NCBI GenBank assembly: GCA_965248685.1
Contig: CBDFKC010000002.1
Location: 806,001-870,000, forward strand
Length of the DNA stretch: 64,000 nucleotides
Origin: VYFG01 sp965248685
GTDB taxonomy: Bacteria; Pseudomonadota; Gammaproteobacteria; Arenicellales; Poriferihabitantaceae
Direction: 5' to 3'
Shown here: in pieces, positions 34,114 through 42,164 of the stretch
How the letters are laid out: every line of letters starts with the position of its first letter
Position numbering within the stretch: the first letter of the stretch is position 1
Translations under genes and position numbers: made by a program
The notes under the pieces: model-generated
What the model was told of the DNA's origin: nothing
Database searches by the model: none
Seen by the model: only the letters and a program-made list of their open reading frames with translations

Positions 34114-34908
34114 ATGAATGCAGAAGCAGTAATCGACCACATCACAAACTGGATGACGCAATATATTATCAACTCTGGGACCGCCGGTTTCGTGGTTGGT
34201 ATTTCCGGGGGCATCGATTCAGCGGTTACATCAACCCTGGCGTCCCAGACGGGCCACCCTGTTATGTGTCTGGAAATGCCGATTCACCAGGCTCAGTCCC
34301 AAGTTTCCAGAGGCCATGATCACATCAAAATGCTCAAGTCGAAGTACCGGAATGTAAGCTCTACCGAAGTCGACCTGACCTCGACATTTGATACCTTTGT
34401 CAGCGCCCTGCCGGGAGTGGACAATGAAGACCATCGCTTTCTTAGCCTCGCCAATAGTCGCGCACGATTGCGCATGACTACGTTGTATTATTTTGCCGGA
34501 CTACATGGATATCTGGTTGCCGGCACTGGAAACAAAGTTGAGGATTTTGGCGTTGGTTTCTTTACAAAATATGGAGATGGCGGAGTCGATCTGAGCCCGA
34601 TTGCCGACCTTATGAAGTCTGAGGTTTATGCTCTGGCCCGGACCCTGGGAGTCATCGAGGAAATTCAGATGGCGGCCCCTACCGACGGATTGTGGGGTGA
34701 TGATCGGACCGACGAAGATCAGATTGGTGCGAGTTATCCCGAGCTTGAATGGGCAATGTCCCATTCAGATGTGGCTAGCGAGCAGGATCTCAGTCCTCGA
34801 CAACAGGAAGTTCTTGCAATCTATCGAAAGCTAAATCAAGCGAACCAACATAAGATGAGGCCTATACCTGTGTGTGAAATACCGGCGAAAATCAAAAACG
34901 CAGATTGA
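34114..34908 (+). CDS. nadE: NH3-dependent NAD synthetase
   Basis: NadE amidates nicotinic-acid adenine dinucleotide to NAD. The 264-residue N-type ATP pyrophosphatase has VVGISGGIDSAVTSTLA (the PP-loop SGGxDS), NSRARLRMTTLYYFA, LVAGTGNKVEDFGVGFFTKYGDGGVDLSPI and PTDGLWGDDRTDEDQIGASYPELE. No glutaminase domain is present, so it uses free ammonia. I take the ATG at 34114; the TTG at 34099 would add five residues. The ligase gene starts 13 bases after it. Divergent from GAPDH. Confidence 0.95.
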   Translation: MNAEAVIDHITNWMTQYIINSGTAGFVVGISGGIDSAVTSTLASQTGHPVMCLEMPIHQAQSQVSRGHDHIKMLKSKYRNVSSTEVDLTSTFDTFVSALPGVDNEDHRFLSLANSRARLRMTTLYYFAGLHGYLVAGTGNKVEDFGVGFFTKYGDGGVDLSPIADLMKSEVYALARTLGVIEEIQMAAPTDGLWGDDRTDEDQIGASYPELEWAMSHSDVASEQDLSPRQQEVLAIYRKLNQANQHKMRPIPVCEIPAKIKNAD

Positions 34909-34921
34909 GGACCCTAGTGAA

Positions 34922-36457
34922 ATGGAATCCAGGTCGATGTTGACCCTCGATGGTCTGCTGGATCTTCATGCCAGATACCGGCCCCAACATAACGCCATCG
35001 ATTATGCCGGGCAAAGCCTGAGTTTTGCAGAATTAAACCTTGAAGTTAATCGTCTGGCAAACGCGTTACTCGCTACCGGACTAACTAAAGGAGATCGATT
35101 TGCCACGGTATTGCCTAACTGTATTGAATTAATGGCTGCCTATTGTGCGGCGGCGGCCAGCGGGCTGGTCATCGTTCCTTGCAGTCCGCTATTGCAGACT
35201 GGTGGACTTAAAACGTTGCTGAATGATTCCGGCTCCAAAATGGTTATAACTGACGATGGTCATTTGGCTGGTCTCGAATCAATCTTGCCACAATTGCCGC
35301 TACTGGAAACTGGCGACATCGTTGTGATGTCGCCCTGTCCCCAGCAAAAATATGTTGGCTATTCCACGTTCGTCGGCGAGGCCGATTCATCATCTCCCCA
35401 AATTGAAATAGATGGGGCAGATGTTTTCAACATCATGTACTCAAGTGGAACCACCGGCCTACCCAAAGGAATAGTCCACACCCATCAAATTCGATGCTTA
35501 TATGGGACCTTGTTTGCCAGCAGCTGGAGGATGACGCCTGAGAGCGTAGTTCTCCACGCGGGTTCGATGGTTTTTAACGGTGCCATGCTAGTCATGATGC
35601 CCTGGCTTTTTCTTGGATGCCGCTTTGTTCTGCATCGAAAATTTGACCCAGAAGAAGTTATTGCGGACGTGGAAAAGTTTGGGGTTACCCATTTGGTTAT
35701 GGTTCCGGCCCAAATCATCAGTCTCCTCAACAGTCCGGGGTTTAATCCGAAACGGCTTGCTTCGTTAGAAATGTTGCACAACGTGGGCGCACCACTTCAT
35801 TTACAATACAAAAAAACTATAAATCAACTGTTACCCGATAGATTTTACGAACTTTATGGCGTTACCGAAGGATTTATGACCATTCTGGATAAGACCGAAG
35901 CCGTGGTAAAGCAAGGGTCAGTTGGCAAGCCCATGCCTTTCACCCGAATAGCAATAATAGATGAGGGCGGGAATCATTGTCAGACTGGTGAGATAGGAGA
36001 AATTTGTGGTAAGGGACCACTAGTCATGCCCGGTTACCATGACAATCCTGGATTGACTAACCAGGCATTCACCGATGGCTGGTTACGGTCAGGTGACCTG
36101 GGATTTCTCGACGGAGATGGCTATCTATTTTTAGTAGACCGAAAGAAAGACATGATAATCAGCGGTGGCGTCAACGTTTATCCAAAGGACATTGAGGAAA
36201 TTGTGATTCAACATCCCTCAGTTGACGAAGTAGCGGTTTTTGGGATTAATCATGAAAAATGGGGCGAGGCGCCGGTTGCGTCGGTAATAGTGAATTGCGA
36301 TATTAAGCCTGAAGTATTAAAAGAATGGGTTAACCAGCGGGTCGACGCCAAATTTCAACGATTAGTTAGTGTTATTGTACTGGAGCATTTCCCGCGAAAT
36401 GTGGCGGGGAAAATTCTAAAGCGCGAGCTAAAGGAAACTTACCGGACCCGTTCCTGA
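34922..36457 (+). CDS. AMP-forming acyl-CoA synthetase/ligase
   Basis: An ANL-superfamily enzyme of 511 residues that activates a carboxylic acid to its acyl-CoA through an acyl-adenylate. Motifs: the P-loop YSSGTTGLPKGIVHTH, YELYGVTEGFM (A5), GWLRSGDLGFLDGDGYLFLVDRKKDMIISGG (A7-A8) and the catalytic lysine in NVAGKILKREL. The ATG at 34922 has GAGGA about eleven bases upstream and avoids overlap with nadE; the reading frame is open back to 34874. It resembles long-chain or benzoate-type ligases, but substrate cannot be read. Seventy-one bases separate it from the glycan set. Confidence 0.88.
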   Translation: MESRSMLTLDGLLDLHARYRPQHNAIDYAGQSLSFAELNLEVNRLANALLATGLTKGDRFATVLPNCIELMAAYCAAAASGLVIVPCSPLLQTGGLKTLLNDSGSKMVITDDGHLAGLESILPQLPLLETGDIVVMSPCPQQKYVGYSTFVGEADSSSPQIEIDGADVFNIMYSSGTTGLPKGIVHTHQIRCLYGTLFASSWRMTPESVVLHAGSMVFNGAMLVMMPWLFLGCRFVLHRKFDPEEVIADVEKFGVTHLVMVPAQIISLLNSPGFNPKRLASLEMLHNVGAPLHLQYKKTINQLLPDRFYELYGVTEGFMTILDKTEAVVKQGSVGKPMPFTRIAIIDEGGNHCQTGEIGEICGKGPLVMPGYHDNPGLTNQAFTDGWLRSGDLGFLDGDGYLFLVDRKKDMIISGGVNVYPKDIEEIVIQHPSVDEVAVFGINHEKWGEAPVASVIVNCDIKPEVLKEWVNQRVDAKFQRLVSVIVLEHFPRNVAGKILKRELKETYRTRS

Positions 36458-36528
36458 TGGAATTATCACCAAAAACTCGAGTAGCTACAGGCTAATTCCA
36501 CCCAATAAGATAACTAATATTGTCGAGC

Positions 36529-37119
36529 ATGAAACTTCAACAACACCATCTGGAACTAATCAATGGGGTCAAATGCATTATCCCCAAGCAGCAGCGTGGA
36601 ACAATTTGCAAGCAGATTATTAAAAATGGTCCAGGCTGCAATATGTTGGTTTTTGGAGTTGGTCGAGATTCAGTAATCTGGAATACTGTAAACGAAGGGT
36701 ATACCTTATTTATCGAACATGATTCCCGATGGGCCAGGACCATTGCAGAGCAAATCCCAGGGATCAATATTCTAATTCATCACTACGAAACAACCTGCGA
36801 ACCACAAAAACCCATTCACGCCCAACCGGAAATTAATCAAAGTGAATTATTGCGACATCCAATGCCAGAGGATTTGGACAGACACAAATGGGACGTGATA
36901 TTAATCGACGGACCAACCGGATTCAACGATACCTGCCCTGGCAGGATGTTGCCAATTTACTGGTCCTCTCTGATATCCGATAGCAGTTGTGACATTTTTG
37001 TTGACGACTACAGTCGCCCGATTGAATTCATGTACACCAATAAATTCTTATTTCATCGGTACAACCAATTTCATTTGTTCGAAGAAAAATTGAAGCTGCT
37101 GTGGCTCAAGTCTCGTTAG
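36529..37119 (+). CDS. DUF579 / glucuronoxylan 4-O-methyltransferase-like protein
   Basis: A 196-residue protein of the polysaccharide-biosynthesis family PF04669, best known from plant GXM and IRX15, where GXM methylates glucuronate side chains of xylan. Visible family motifs: VFGVGRDSVIWN (41-52, S-adenosylmethionine site), LFIEHDSRWART (60-71), WDVILIDGPTGF (121-132), PGRM (137-140) and DIFVDDYSRPIE (155-166). A leading TTG at 36520 is ignored in favour of the ATG. It heads a tight set with a glycosyltransferase (12 bases) and a sulfotransferase. A bacterial glycan uronate methyltransferase is inferred; ugd in this window could supply UDP-glucuronate. Confidence 0.75.
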   Translation: MKLQQHHLELINGVKCIIPKQQRGTICKQIIKNGPGCNMLVFGVGRDSVIWNTVNEGYTLFIEHDSRWARTIAEQIPGINILIHHYETTCEPQKPIHAQPEINQSELLRHPMPEDLDRHKWDVILIDGPTGFNDTCPGRMLPIYWSSLISDSSCDIFVDDYSRPIEFMYTNKFLFHRYNQFHLFEEKLKLLWLKSR

Positions 37120-37131
37120 CGAGTGTATTGA

Positions 37132-37851
37132 ATGACTAAGTCCACCGGTTTTATTTACGCCGCAACGGGTAAATCCTATATTGAAGAAGCCGCGCTGTCG
37201 GCAGGCTCGTTTAAGCAGGCGATGCCCAACACAGATATTAGTATCTTTTCAGATGATCCGAATCTTGCTCAGGAATTTGCCTGCTTTGATCAGGTATTCG
37301 AAATTCCCAATCCCGCCTTTGGGCCCAGCGACAAATTTTTCGCGCTGCAAAATTCGCCCTACGAAAAAACTGTGTTTGTCGACACAGATACCTGGTGTGT
37401 TGACCAATGTTTGGAACTGTTTCGCATTCTAGATCGATTTGAACTAGGAGTCACTCACGCACCGGTCAGGGCGATGAATTTTGTTCCCAATGGTGTTCCG
37501 CGTTGCTTCCCGGAAGCGAATACAGGGGTAATCGCCTATCGTAGCTGCAATGCGGTTATTGCTCTTTTCGAGCAATGGAGACATACATACGCCGACTTTA
37601 ATCAGCGCAAACAAATTCAGCGCGATCAATTGTCCTTTCGTAAGGCACTCTATTTTTCAGATGTTGCGCTGACGATCTTGCCCCCTGAGTATAACCTTCG
37701 TGCAGTATTCTCCTATTTTGTCGGTGGCATGGCACCGGTCAAGATAATTCACGCGCGGGGCGGTGACCTGGCCAGAGCGCTTCGAATTATAAAACCCAAA
37801 AACGAGCAGCAGTCTATCTACCCTTACGTAGTAACCATAAATCGCAGTTGA
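37132..37851 (+). CDS. GT-A-type glycosyltransferase (nucleotide-diphospho-sugar transferase-like)
   Basis: A 239-residue protein with the layout of small metal-dependent glycosyltransferases. FIYAATGKSYIEEAALSAGSF at the N-terminus starts the Rossmann half, SPYEKTVFVDTDTWC carries the D84-x-D86 metal motif, and EANTGVIAYRSCNAV with RDQLSFRKAL matches acceptor-side segments of glycogenin-like GT8 relatives. No signal peptide or membrane segment. ATG at 37132. Sitting between a methyltransferase and a sulfotransferase, it likely adds one sugar of a decorated surface glycan. Confidence 0.75.
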   Translation: MTKSTGFIYAATGKSYIEEAALSAGSFKQAMPNTDISIFSDDPNLAQEFACFDQVFEIPNPAFGPSDKFFALQNSPYEKTVFVDTDTWCVDQCLELFRILDRFELGVTHAPVRAMNFVPNGVPRCFPEANTGVIAYRSCNAVIALFEQWRHTYADFNQRKQIQRDQLSFRKALYFSDVALTILPPEYNLRAVFSYFVGGMAPVKIIHARGGDLARALRIIKPKNEQQSIYPYVVTINRS

Positions 37852-37871
37852 CCTATGAGGTATTGAACTAG

Positions 37872-38648
37872 ATGGTTCTCCCCACCCTGCGCGTTATTCA
37901 TAGTCTCGCCCGATCAGGTTCAACTCTAATATCCCGCTGTATCGGCAGTATGAATAGTACCTGTCTGCTCAGCGAAATCCACCCTCTTGGACATACCAAC
38001 AAGCACTGGAATTCCATTTGCCAGTATCAGGATTGGTATTCCAATATCGATATCCAGGACTGGAAAAAAATTTCGTTTACCGAAAGTATTCATCGCATCT
38101 ATCAGGATTGTGAATTCCGAAACCAGACCCTGGTGCTCAGGGACTGGGCCCATATTGACTTTTTTGGACCACCAGCCCGCCGGCCTCCAACATTCGAATT
38201 CGATCTGGATCGTCGATTAACTCCGCACTACAATCTGTTGCACTGCGTTATTGCCCGACATCCTCTCGAAACCTGGCGCAGCATGCGAAAACTGAAATTG
38301 GTCATCGACAACAACATTGATATCGATCAGTTTTTATCTGGATATCGAAAATTTCTGGTCCAGGCAATGGAATATCCATTGATCAAGTACGAAGACTTTT
38401 GCCACTCTCCATCCTCAGAAATGGAATCTATTTGCCGACACCTCGAACTTCCCTTTGACTCTGGATTTATCAACCGCTGGCATGAGAATAATAAAGTGAC
38501 CGGTGATATTTACAAAAAGTCCCGGGCTGGAGGGAGCAGTCAGATAGTCCAGCTTCAGATATCACCAATCGAGGCTGAATTTTCTGACAAGTTGATGCAA
38601 AGCGCTGACTACCAATGGATTATCAACCATTTGCAGTATCCCTACTAA
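37872..38648 (+). CDS. Sulfotransferase family protein
   Basis: A 258-residue protein with the PAPS-dependent sulfotransferase fold. HSLARSGSTLISRCI (10-24) is the 5'-phosphosulfate loop, and VIARHPLETWRSM (126-138) provides the Arg129 and Ser137 that normally hold the 3'-phosphate. LVLRDWAH lies between. The rest is not closely similar to named members, so the acceptor (glycan, lipid or small molecule) is unknown. ATG at 37872, 20 bases after the glycosyltransferase. Its position as third gene of the set suggests sulfation of the same glycan. Confidence 0.78.
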   Translation: MVLPTLRVIHSLARSGSTLISRCIGSMNSTCLLSEIHPLGHTNKHWNSICQYQDWYSNIDIQDWKKISFTESIHRIYQDCEFRNQTLVLRDWAHIDFFGPPARRPPTFEFDLDRRLTPHYNLLHCVIARHPLETWRSMRKLKLVIDNNIDIDQFLSGYRKFLVQAMEYPLIKYEDFCHSPSSEMESICRHLELPFDSGFINRWHENNKVTGDIYKKSRAGGSSQIVQLQISPIEAEFSDKLMQSADYQWIINHLQYPY

Positions 38649-38665
38649 GCATTCCTTGAGAAAAA

Positions 38666-38851
38666 TCAGTTTTTTACCGGAGATGGATAATTGCGCGGGA
38701 ATCGATTATATTGAAACGCATCTAAAGCGGAGATTAGTTCAGGATTAATCAAACAAAAATTTCCTGGCAGGTAACAAATCAGCCACCCAAATGTTTGCCC
38801 CCCATCGATACCGGTACAATAATACTCGATATCGCAGGGATGATTCTTCAC
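38666..38851 (-). CDS. Possible small protein, unrecognised
   Basis: A 61-codon frame starting at GTG 38851 in the 255-base gap between the sulfotransferase and the ABC operon, on the opposite strand. The product (ending NPELISALDAFQYNRFPRN before a short basic tail) has natural-looking composition, with four cysteines and no low-complexity run. There is no ribosome-binding site and no family I know. It may be a real small gene, a decayed fragment or chance. Confidence 0.22.
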   Translation of the reverse strand: MKNHPCDIEYYCTGIDGGQTFGWLICYLPGNFCLINPELISALDAFQYNRFPRNYPSPVKN

Positions 38852-38903
38852 GGTACCGGTTAAATCAGCCTGTTTTTAACAAATAAATCTTACACTCTCC
38901 AAA

Positions 38904-39701
38904 TTGCCTCCTCCATCTTCGCCCCCCACTCCCATTCTGGAGTTACAGGACATCCGCAAGCGATTCGGTGATCTGGAAGTATTGCACGGCCTCTCCCTGA
39001 CGGCCCACTCCGGAGATGTCATTTCCATGATTGGATCCTCGGGGTCCGGAAAATCGACCTTCCTGCGCTGCATAAATTTGCTTGAGATGCCAGAGTACGG
39101 ATCTATAACGGTTTGCGGAGAGAATATTCAATTAAAGTCCCGTGACCACCAAAGAGTCGCGTCGGACCCAGGCCAGGTCCAAAAGTTGAGATCACGAATA
39201 GGTATGGTTTTTCAGCAATTTAATCTGTGGTCCCACATGACTATCCTGCAAAATGTTATCGAAGCACCGATCCGTGTCCAGGGATTGGCAAAGCCTGAAG
39301 CAAAGGAAATCGGATTGGAGTTTTTGAACAAGGTTGGTATTGCTGAAAAAGCAGACACCTACCCGGGATTCCTCTCCGGAGGACAGCAACAGCGGGCAGC
39401 AATTGCCCGGGCGCTGGCAATGCGCCCGGAAGCAATATTATTTGATGAGCCCACTTCTTCACTGGATCCGGAATTAGTAGGAGAAGTATTGGCAGTTATG
39501 CGACAATTAGCCAAGGAAGGAACCACCATGATCGTGGTAACCCACGAGATGTCGTTTGCCAGGGACGTGTCCAGCCATGCCCTGTTCTTACATCAAGGGC
39601 TTATTGAAGAGCAAGGGACACCCGATGCGGTATTTGGGGCGCCTAAATCAGAGCGTCTAAAACAGTTTCTATCCAACTCAACGAGCTCGCCTCATCGGTG
39701 A
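38904..39701 (+). CDS. aotP: Polar amino acid ABC transporter ATP-binding protein (AotP/HisP-like)
   Basis: The ATPase of an arginine/ornithine/histidine-type importer, 265 residues. It shows Walker A GSSGSGKSTFLRCINLLE, the Q-loop VFQQFNLWSHMT, signature LSGGQQQRAAIARALA, Walker B ILFDEPTSSLDPE and the switch His in VVTHEMSFA. The start is uncertain: TTG at 38904 gives a proline-rich leader, a stop lies nine codons upstream and no ATG is available before the first strand. It is first in the operon; in Pseudomonas aot the ATPase is last. Confidence 0.9.
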   Translation: MPPPSSPPTPILELQDIRKRFGDLEVLHGLSLTAHSGDVISMIGSSGSGKSTFLRCINLLEMPEYGSITVCGENIQLKSRDHQRVASDPGQVQKLRSRIGMVFQQFNLWSHMTILQNVIEAPIRVQGLAKPEAKEIGLEFLNKVGIAEKADTYPGFLSGGQQQRAAIARALAMRPEAILFDEPTSSLDPELVGEVLAVMRQLAKEGTTMIVVTHEMSFARDVSSHALFLHQGLIEEQGTPDAVFGAPKSERLKQFLSNSTSSPHR

Positions 39702-39738
39702 TTGGATTTATTTATTTCGAGGCAATTCGGAGCAGAAC

Positions 39739-40488
39739 ATGAAAAAATTACTTATTCCCCTAGCCCTGGCCGCAACCGTGGTCGCGGCCCCCGCATACGC
39801 GGAAACCGTCAGAATTGGTACTGAAGGCGCTTACGCACCCTGGAACTATATTGACGATTCCGGAAAACTAGCGGGTTTCGAAATTGACCTGGGCGCCCAG
39901 CTCTGCAATCGCGCCGGCCTGACATGTGAATTTGTCGCCAATGAATGGGATTCAATTATTCCCAACCTGGTTGCTGGTAACTATGATGCAATTATGGCGG
40001 GGATGTCGATTACGCCTGAGCGAGCAGAAACCATAAACTTCAGCTCGGAGTACTTTCCTGCCGACCCTTCACTCTGGGCCGCAGCTTCTGACGCATCGTT
40101 CGATTTTAACAATTTGTCAGGGGCAAAAATTGGGGTACAAGGTGCCACCATTCAGGCTGATTATGTTGAAAAAACTCACGGCGCCAACAATACAATTTTG
40201 TCTTACGAAACGGCAGACCAGTCTGTAGCAGATCTGGTTGCAGGAAATATCGATTTACTGCTGGCTGACGGAGGTTTTTTGGAGCCAGTAATTGAAGCTT
40301 CCGGAGGAGATCTTGGCTTTACTGGACCAGGTGTAATGATTGGTGGCGGTGTTGGAATCGGCATGCGTAAAGAAGACAGCGATTTGCAGGCTGCAATGGC
40401 CGGTGCCCTTGAAAAGGTAAAAGCCGATGGCACTCTCGACAAACTGATTATGGAATATTTTGAGAAAGGACCATTTTTCTCAAACTAA
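39739..40488 (+). CDS. aotJ: Periplasmic amino acid-binding protein (AotJ/ArgT-like)
   Basis: Captures the substrate for the ABC importer. The 249-residue protein begins with a classic signal peptide (MKKLLIPLALAATVVAAPAYA, cleaved after AYA at about 21). The mature family-3 solute-binding domain shows RIGTEGAYAPWNYIDDSGKLAGFEIDL, ANEWDSIIPNLVAGNYDAIMAGMSITPERA and GVGIGMRKED. That pattern is typical of lysine/arginine/ornithine- or octopine-binding proteins. ATG at 39739 with GGAG upstream. The exact ligand cannot be fixed by reading. Confidence 0.9.
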   Translation: MKKLLIPLALAATVVAAPAYAETVRIGTEGAYAPWNYIDDSGKLAGFEIDLGAQLCNRAGLTCEFVANEWDSIIPNLVAGNYDAIMAGMSITPERAETINFSSEYFPADPSLWAAASDASFDFNNLSGAKIGVQGATIQADYVEKTHGANNTILSYETADQSVADLVAGNIDLLLADGGFLEPVIEASGGDLGFTGPGVMIGGGVGIGMRKEDSDLQAAMAGALEKVKADGTLDKLIMEYFEKGPFFSN

Positions 40489-40562
40489 CAAGTCAACTGT
40501 AGTCGTACGCGTCCTGGTCCTCTTCTAACCGGGGCGCAGATCGATTTTCTGGATAATTCTGC

Positions 40563-41402
40563 ATGCTCGAAACTGCACCAGAATGGCTAACTGCATGGCT
40601 CAGTGAAAACTGGTACGACAAGCTAAACTACCTGACCAATGGCAAACACCTGGCCTGGTATGCAAGTGTTCGTTTTACGCTGATAGCAGGTTTTGCCGGA
40701 GCAGCGCTGGCTGTAATGTTTGGCCTGATCGGTGCCAGTCTCAAGCAATCACGATTCATTCCTTTTAAAATTGCCGGTACCGTATACACCACTATTATAC
40801 GGGGCGTTCCTGACGTACTTTTCTTTTTATTCGTTCCTCTGGCCTTCGAACAATTGGTGGAATACTTTTTCGCCCAGTCCTATTGTAGTCCAGAAGAAAT
40901 GGCAAATATTTCAAGCTGGCCACCCTGTGCAGCTGCCCAGTGGTTTCTGACGACAACGGACTATTTGATCCTGGCGAGCATGTCTCTTGGTATTGTTTAC
41001 GGGGCATTCGCGGCAAATGTGATTCATGGTGCTATGCAGGCCGTACCGAAAGGACAATTGGAGGCTGCCCAGGCTTATGGATTTACTGACAAACAGGTAT
41101 TTTGGCGATTTCACGTTCGTCAAATGTGGGTTTATGCCCTACCGGGCCTATCCAATGTCTGGATGCTATTGCTAAAAGCCACAGCGTTCCTTTCGCTGCT
41201 ACAAATTGCCGACATGGTGCAATTGGCTGACCGCCTTGGTGCACCAAATTATTTTGCCAAGGTGGGACCACTGCATCCGGATTGGCGCTGGAAGTACTAT
41301 ATGGTCCTGTTTATTTTTTATATTATTATGGCAATGTTGTCGGAACGATTCTTTAAACGACTCCAGGCAAAAGCCAGTCGCGGCATGCAATTGGCCCAAT
41401 AA
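40563..41402 (+). CDS. aotQ: Amino acid ABC transporter permease (AotQ/HisQ-like)
   Basis: A 279-residue inner-membrane permease with about five helices. It carries the HisMQ signature: FTLIAGFAGAALAVMFGL, YTTIIRGVPDVLFFLFV (the conserved RGxP), and the coupling helix AVPKGQLEAAQAYGFTDKQVFWRFHVRQMW. It has an insertion around residues 100-125 (FAQSYCSPEEMANISSWPPC) with cysteines, longer than E. coli HisQ (228). ATG at 40563; the second permease starts four bases after its stop. Confidence 0.9.
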   Translation: MLETAPEWLTAWLSENWYDKLNYLTNGKHLAWYASVRFTLIAGFAGAALAVMFGLIGASLKQSRFIPFKIAGTVYTTIIRGVPDVLFFLFVPLAFEQLVEYFFAQSYCSPEEMANISSWPPCAAAQWFLTTTDYLILASMSLGIVYGAFAANVIHGAMQAVPKGQLEAAQAYGFTDKQVFWRFHVRQMWVYALPGLSNVWMLLLKATAFLSLLQIADMVQLADRLGAPNYFAKVGPLHPDWRWKYYMVLFIFYIIMAMLSERFFKRLQAKASRGMQLAQ

Positions 41403-41406
41403 CAAT

Positions 41407-42162
41407 ATGGAATGGCTTGTAAGCAATGGATTCACCCGGGATATCGCTATTCTGGCCAAACCCGCACTATTCAATATTTATTTTGCGCTGATTTCTATCC
41501 CCGTTGGATTTCCATTTGCGGTCGCCCTTGCTGTGGGTAAAAATTCCACCAATCCAATAATTTCCCGATTATCTCGGGGCTATATTTATGCATTTCGTGG
41601 CTCGCCTCTATTTATCCAGTTCTTTATGTTTTATTCCATTGCATTGTCAATGAATAAACCCTACTGGAAGCCTTGGGGCATTGATGATGTGGTCATGCAC
41701 CCCTTGTTTTTAGGTCCTCTGGTACTAATTCTCAATACCAGTGCCTACAGTGCCGAGATTTTTTATGGCGCCCTTCGGACGGTTTCCAAGGGAGAAAGCG
41801 AAGCGGCGCGGGCGGTGGGTATGAATCGCTGGCAGGAATTCCGTTCGGTTACCTGGCCGAACATGATTCGTCTTGCCTGGCCAGCTTATACCAACGAAGT
41901 AGTATTCCTGTTTCATGCTACTGCCCTGGTATATTTCACCCTACCGGTAATTAATGAGCAAAAGGATATAATGAATAAAGCCGGCGAATTGTTTGAGCGT
42001 GATTACAATATATTTCTACACTTTTCAGTTGCGGGGCTGTATTTTCTGACGATTTCCATGGTTATCTTCTTCACTTTCAGTTTAGTATTTGGACGGATGA
42101 ATCGACATCTCAAACCGGAGACCCGGAATAAGCTAAAGCTAAAACCCAACTATATGCGATAG
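41407..42162 (+). CDS. aotM: Amino acid ABC transporter permease (AotM/HisM-like)
   Basis: The second half of the permease dimer, 251 residues. The reading frame is open upstream inside aotQ, but MEWLVSNGF from the ATG at 41407 is the natural start. Signatures: FNIYFALISIPVGFPFAVALA, GYIYAFRGSPLFIQFFMFY, the coupling helix TVSKGESEAARAVGMNRWQEFRSVTWP and several membrane helices. The basic tail ends KLKLKPNYMR. It is followed two bases later by the AstE/AspA-like hydrolase, so all are co-expressed. Confidence 0.9.
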   Translation: MEWLVSNGFTRDIAILAKPALFNIYFALISIPVGFPFAVALAVGKNSTNPIISRLSRGYIYAFRGSPLFIQFFMFYSIALSMNKPYWKPWGIDDVVMHPLFLGPLVLILNTSAYSAEIFYGALRTVSKGESEAARAVGMNRWQEFRSVTWPNMIRLAWPAYTNEVVFLFHATALVYFTLPVINEQKDIMNKAGELFERDYNIFLHFSVAGLYFLTISMVIFFTFSLVFGRMNRHLKPETRNKLKLKPNYMR

Positions 42163-42164
42163 TT

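Noticed and set aside
38649..38903. Candidate promoter or terminator between the sulfotransferase and the ABC operon
   Set aside because: A/T-rich runs exist, but no -35/-10 pair with good spacing or stem with U-tract stood out.
41206..41406. Upstream open extension of the second ABC permease frame
   Set aside because: It lies inside the first permease gene; the ATG at 41407 gives the normal permease N-terminus.
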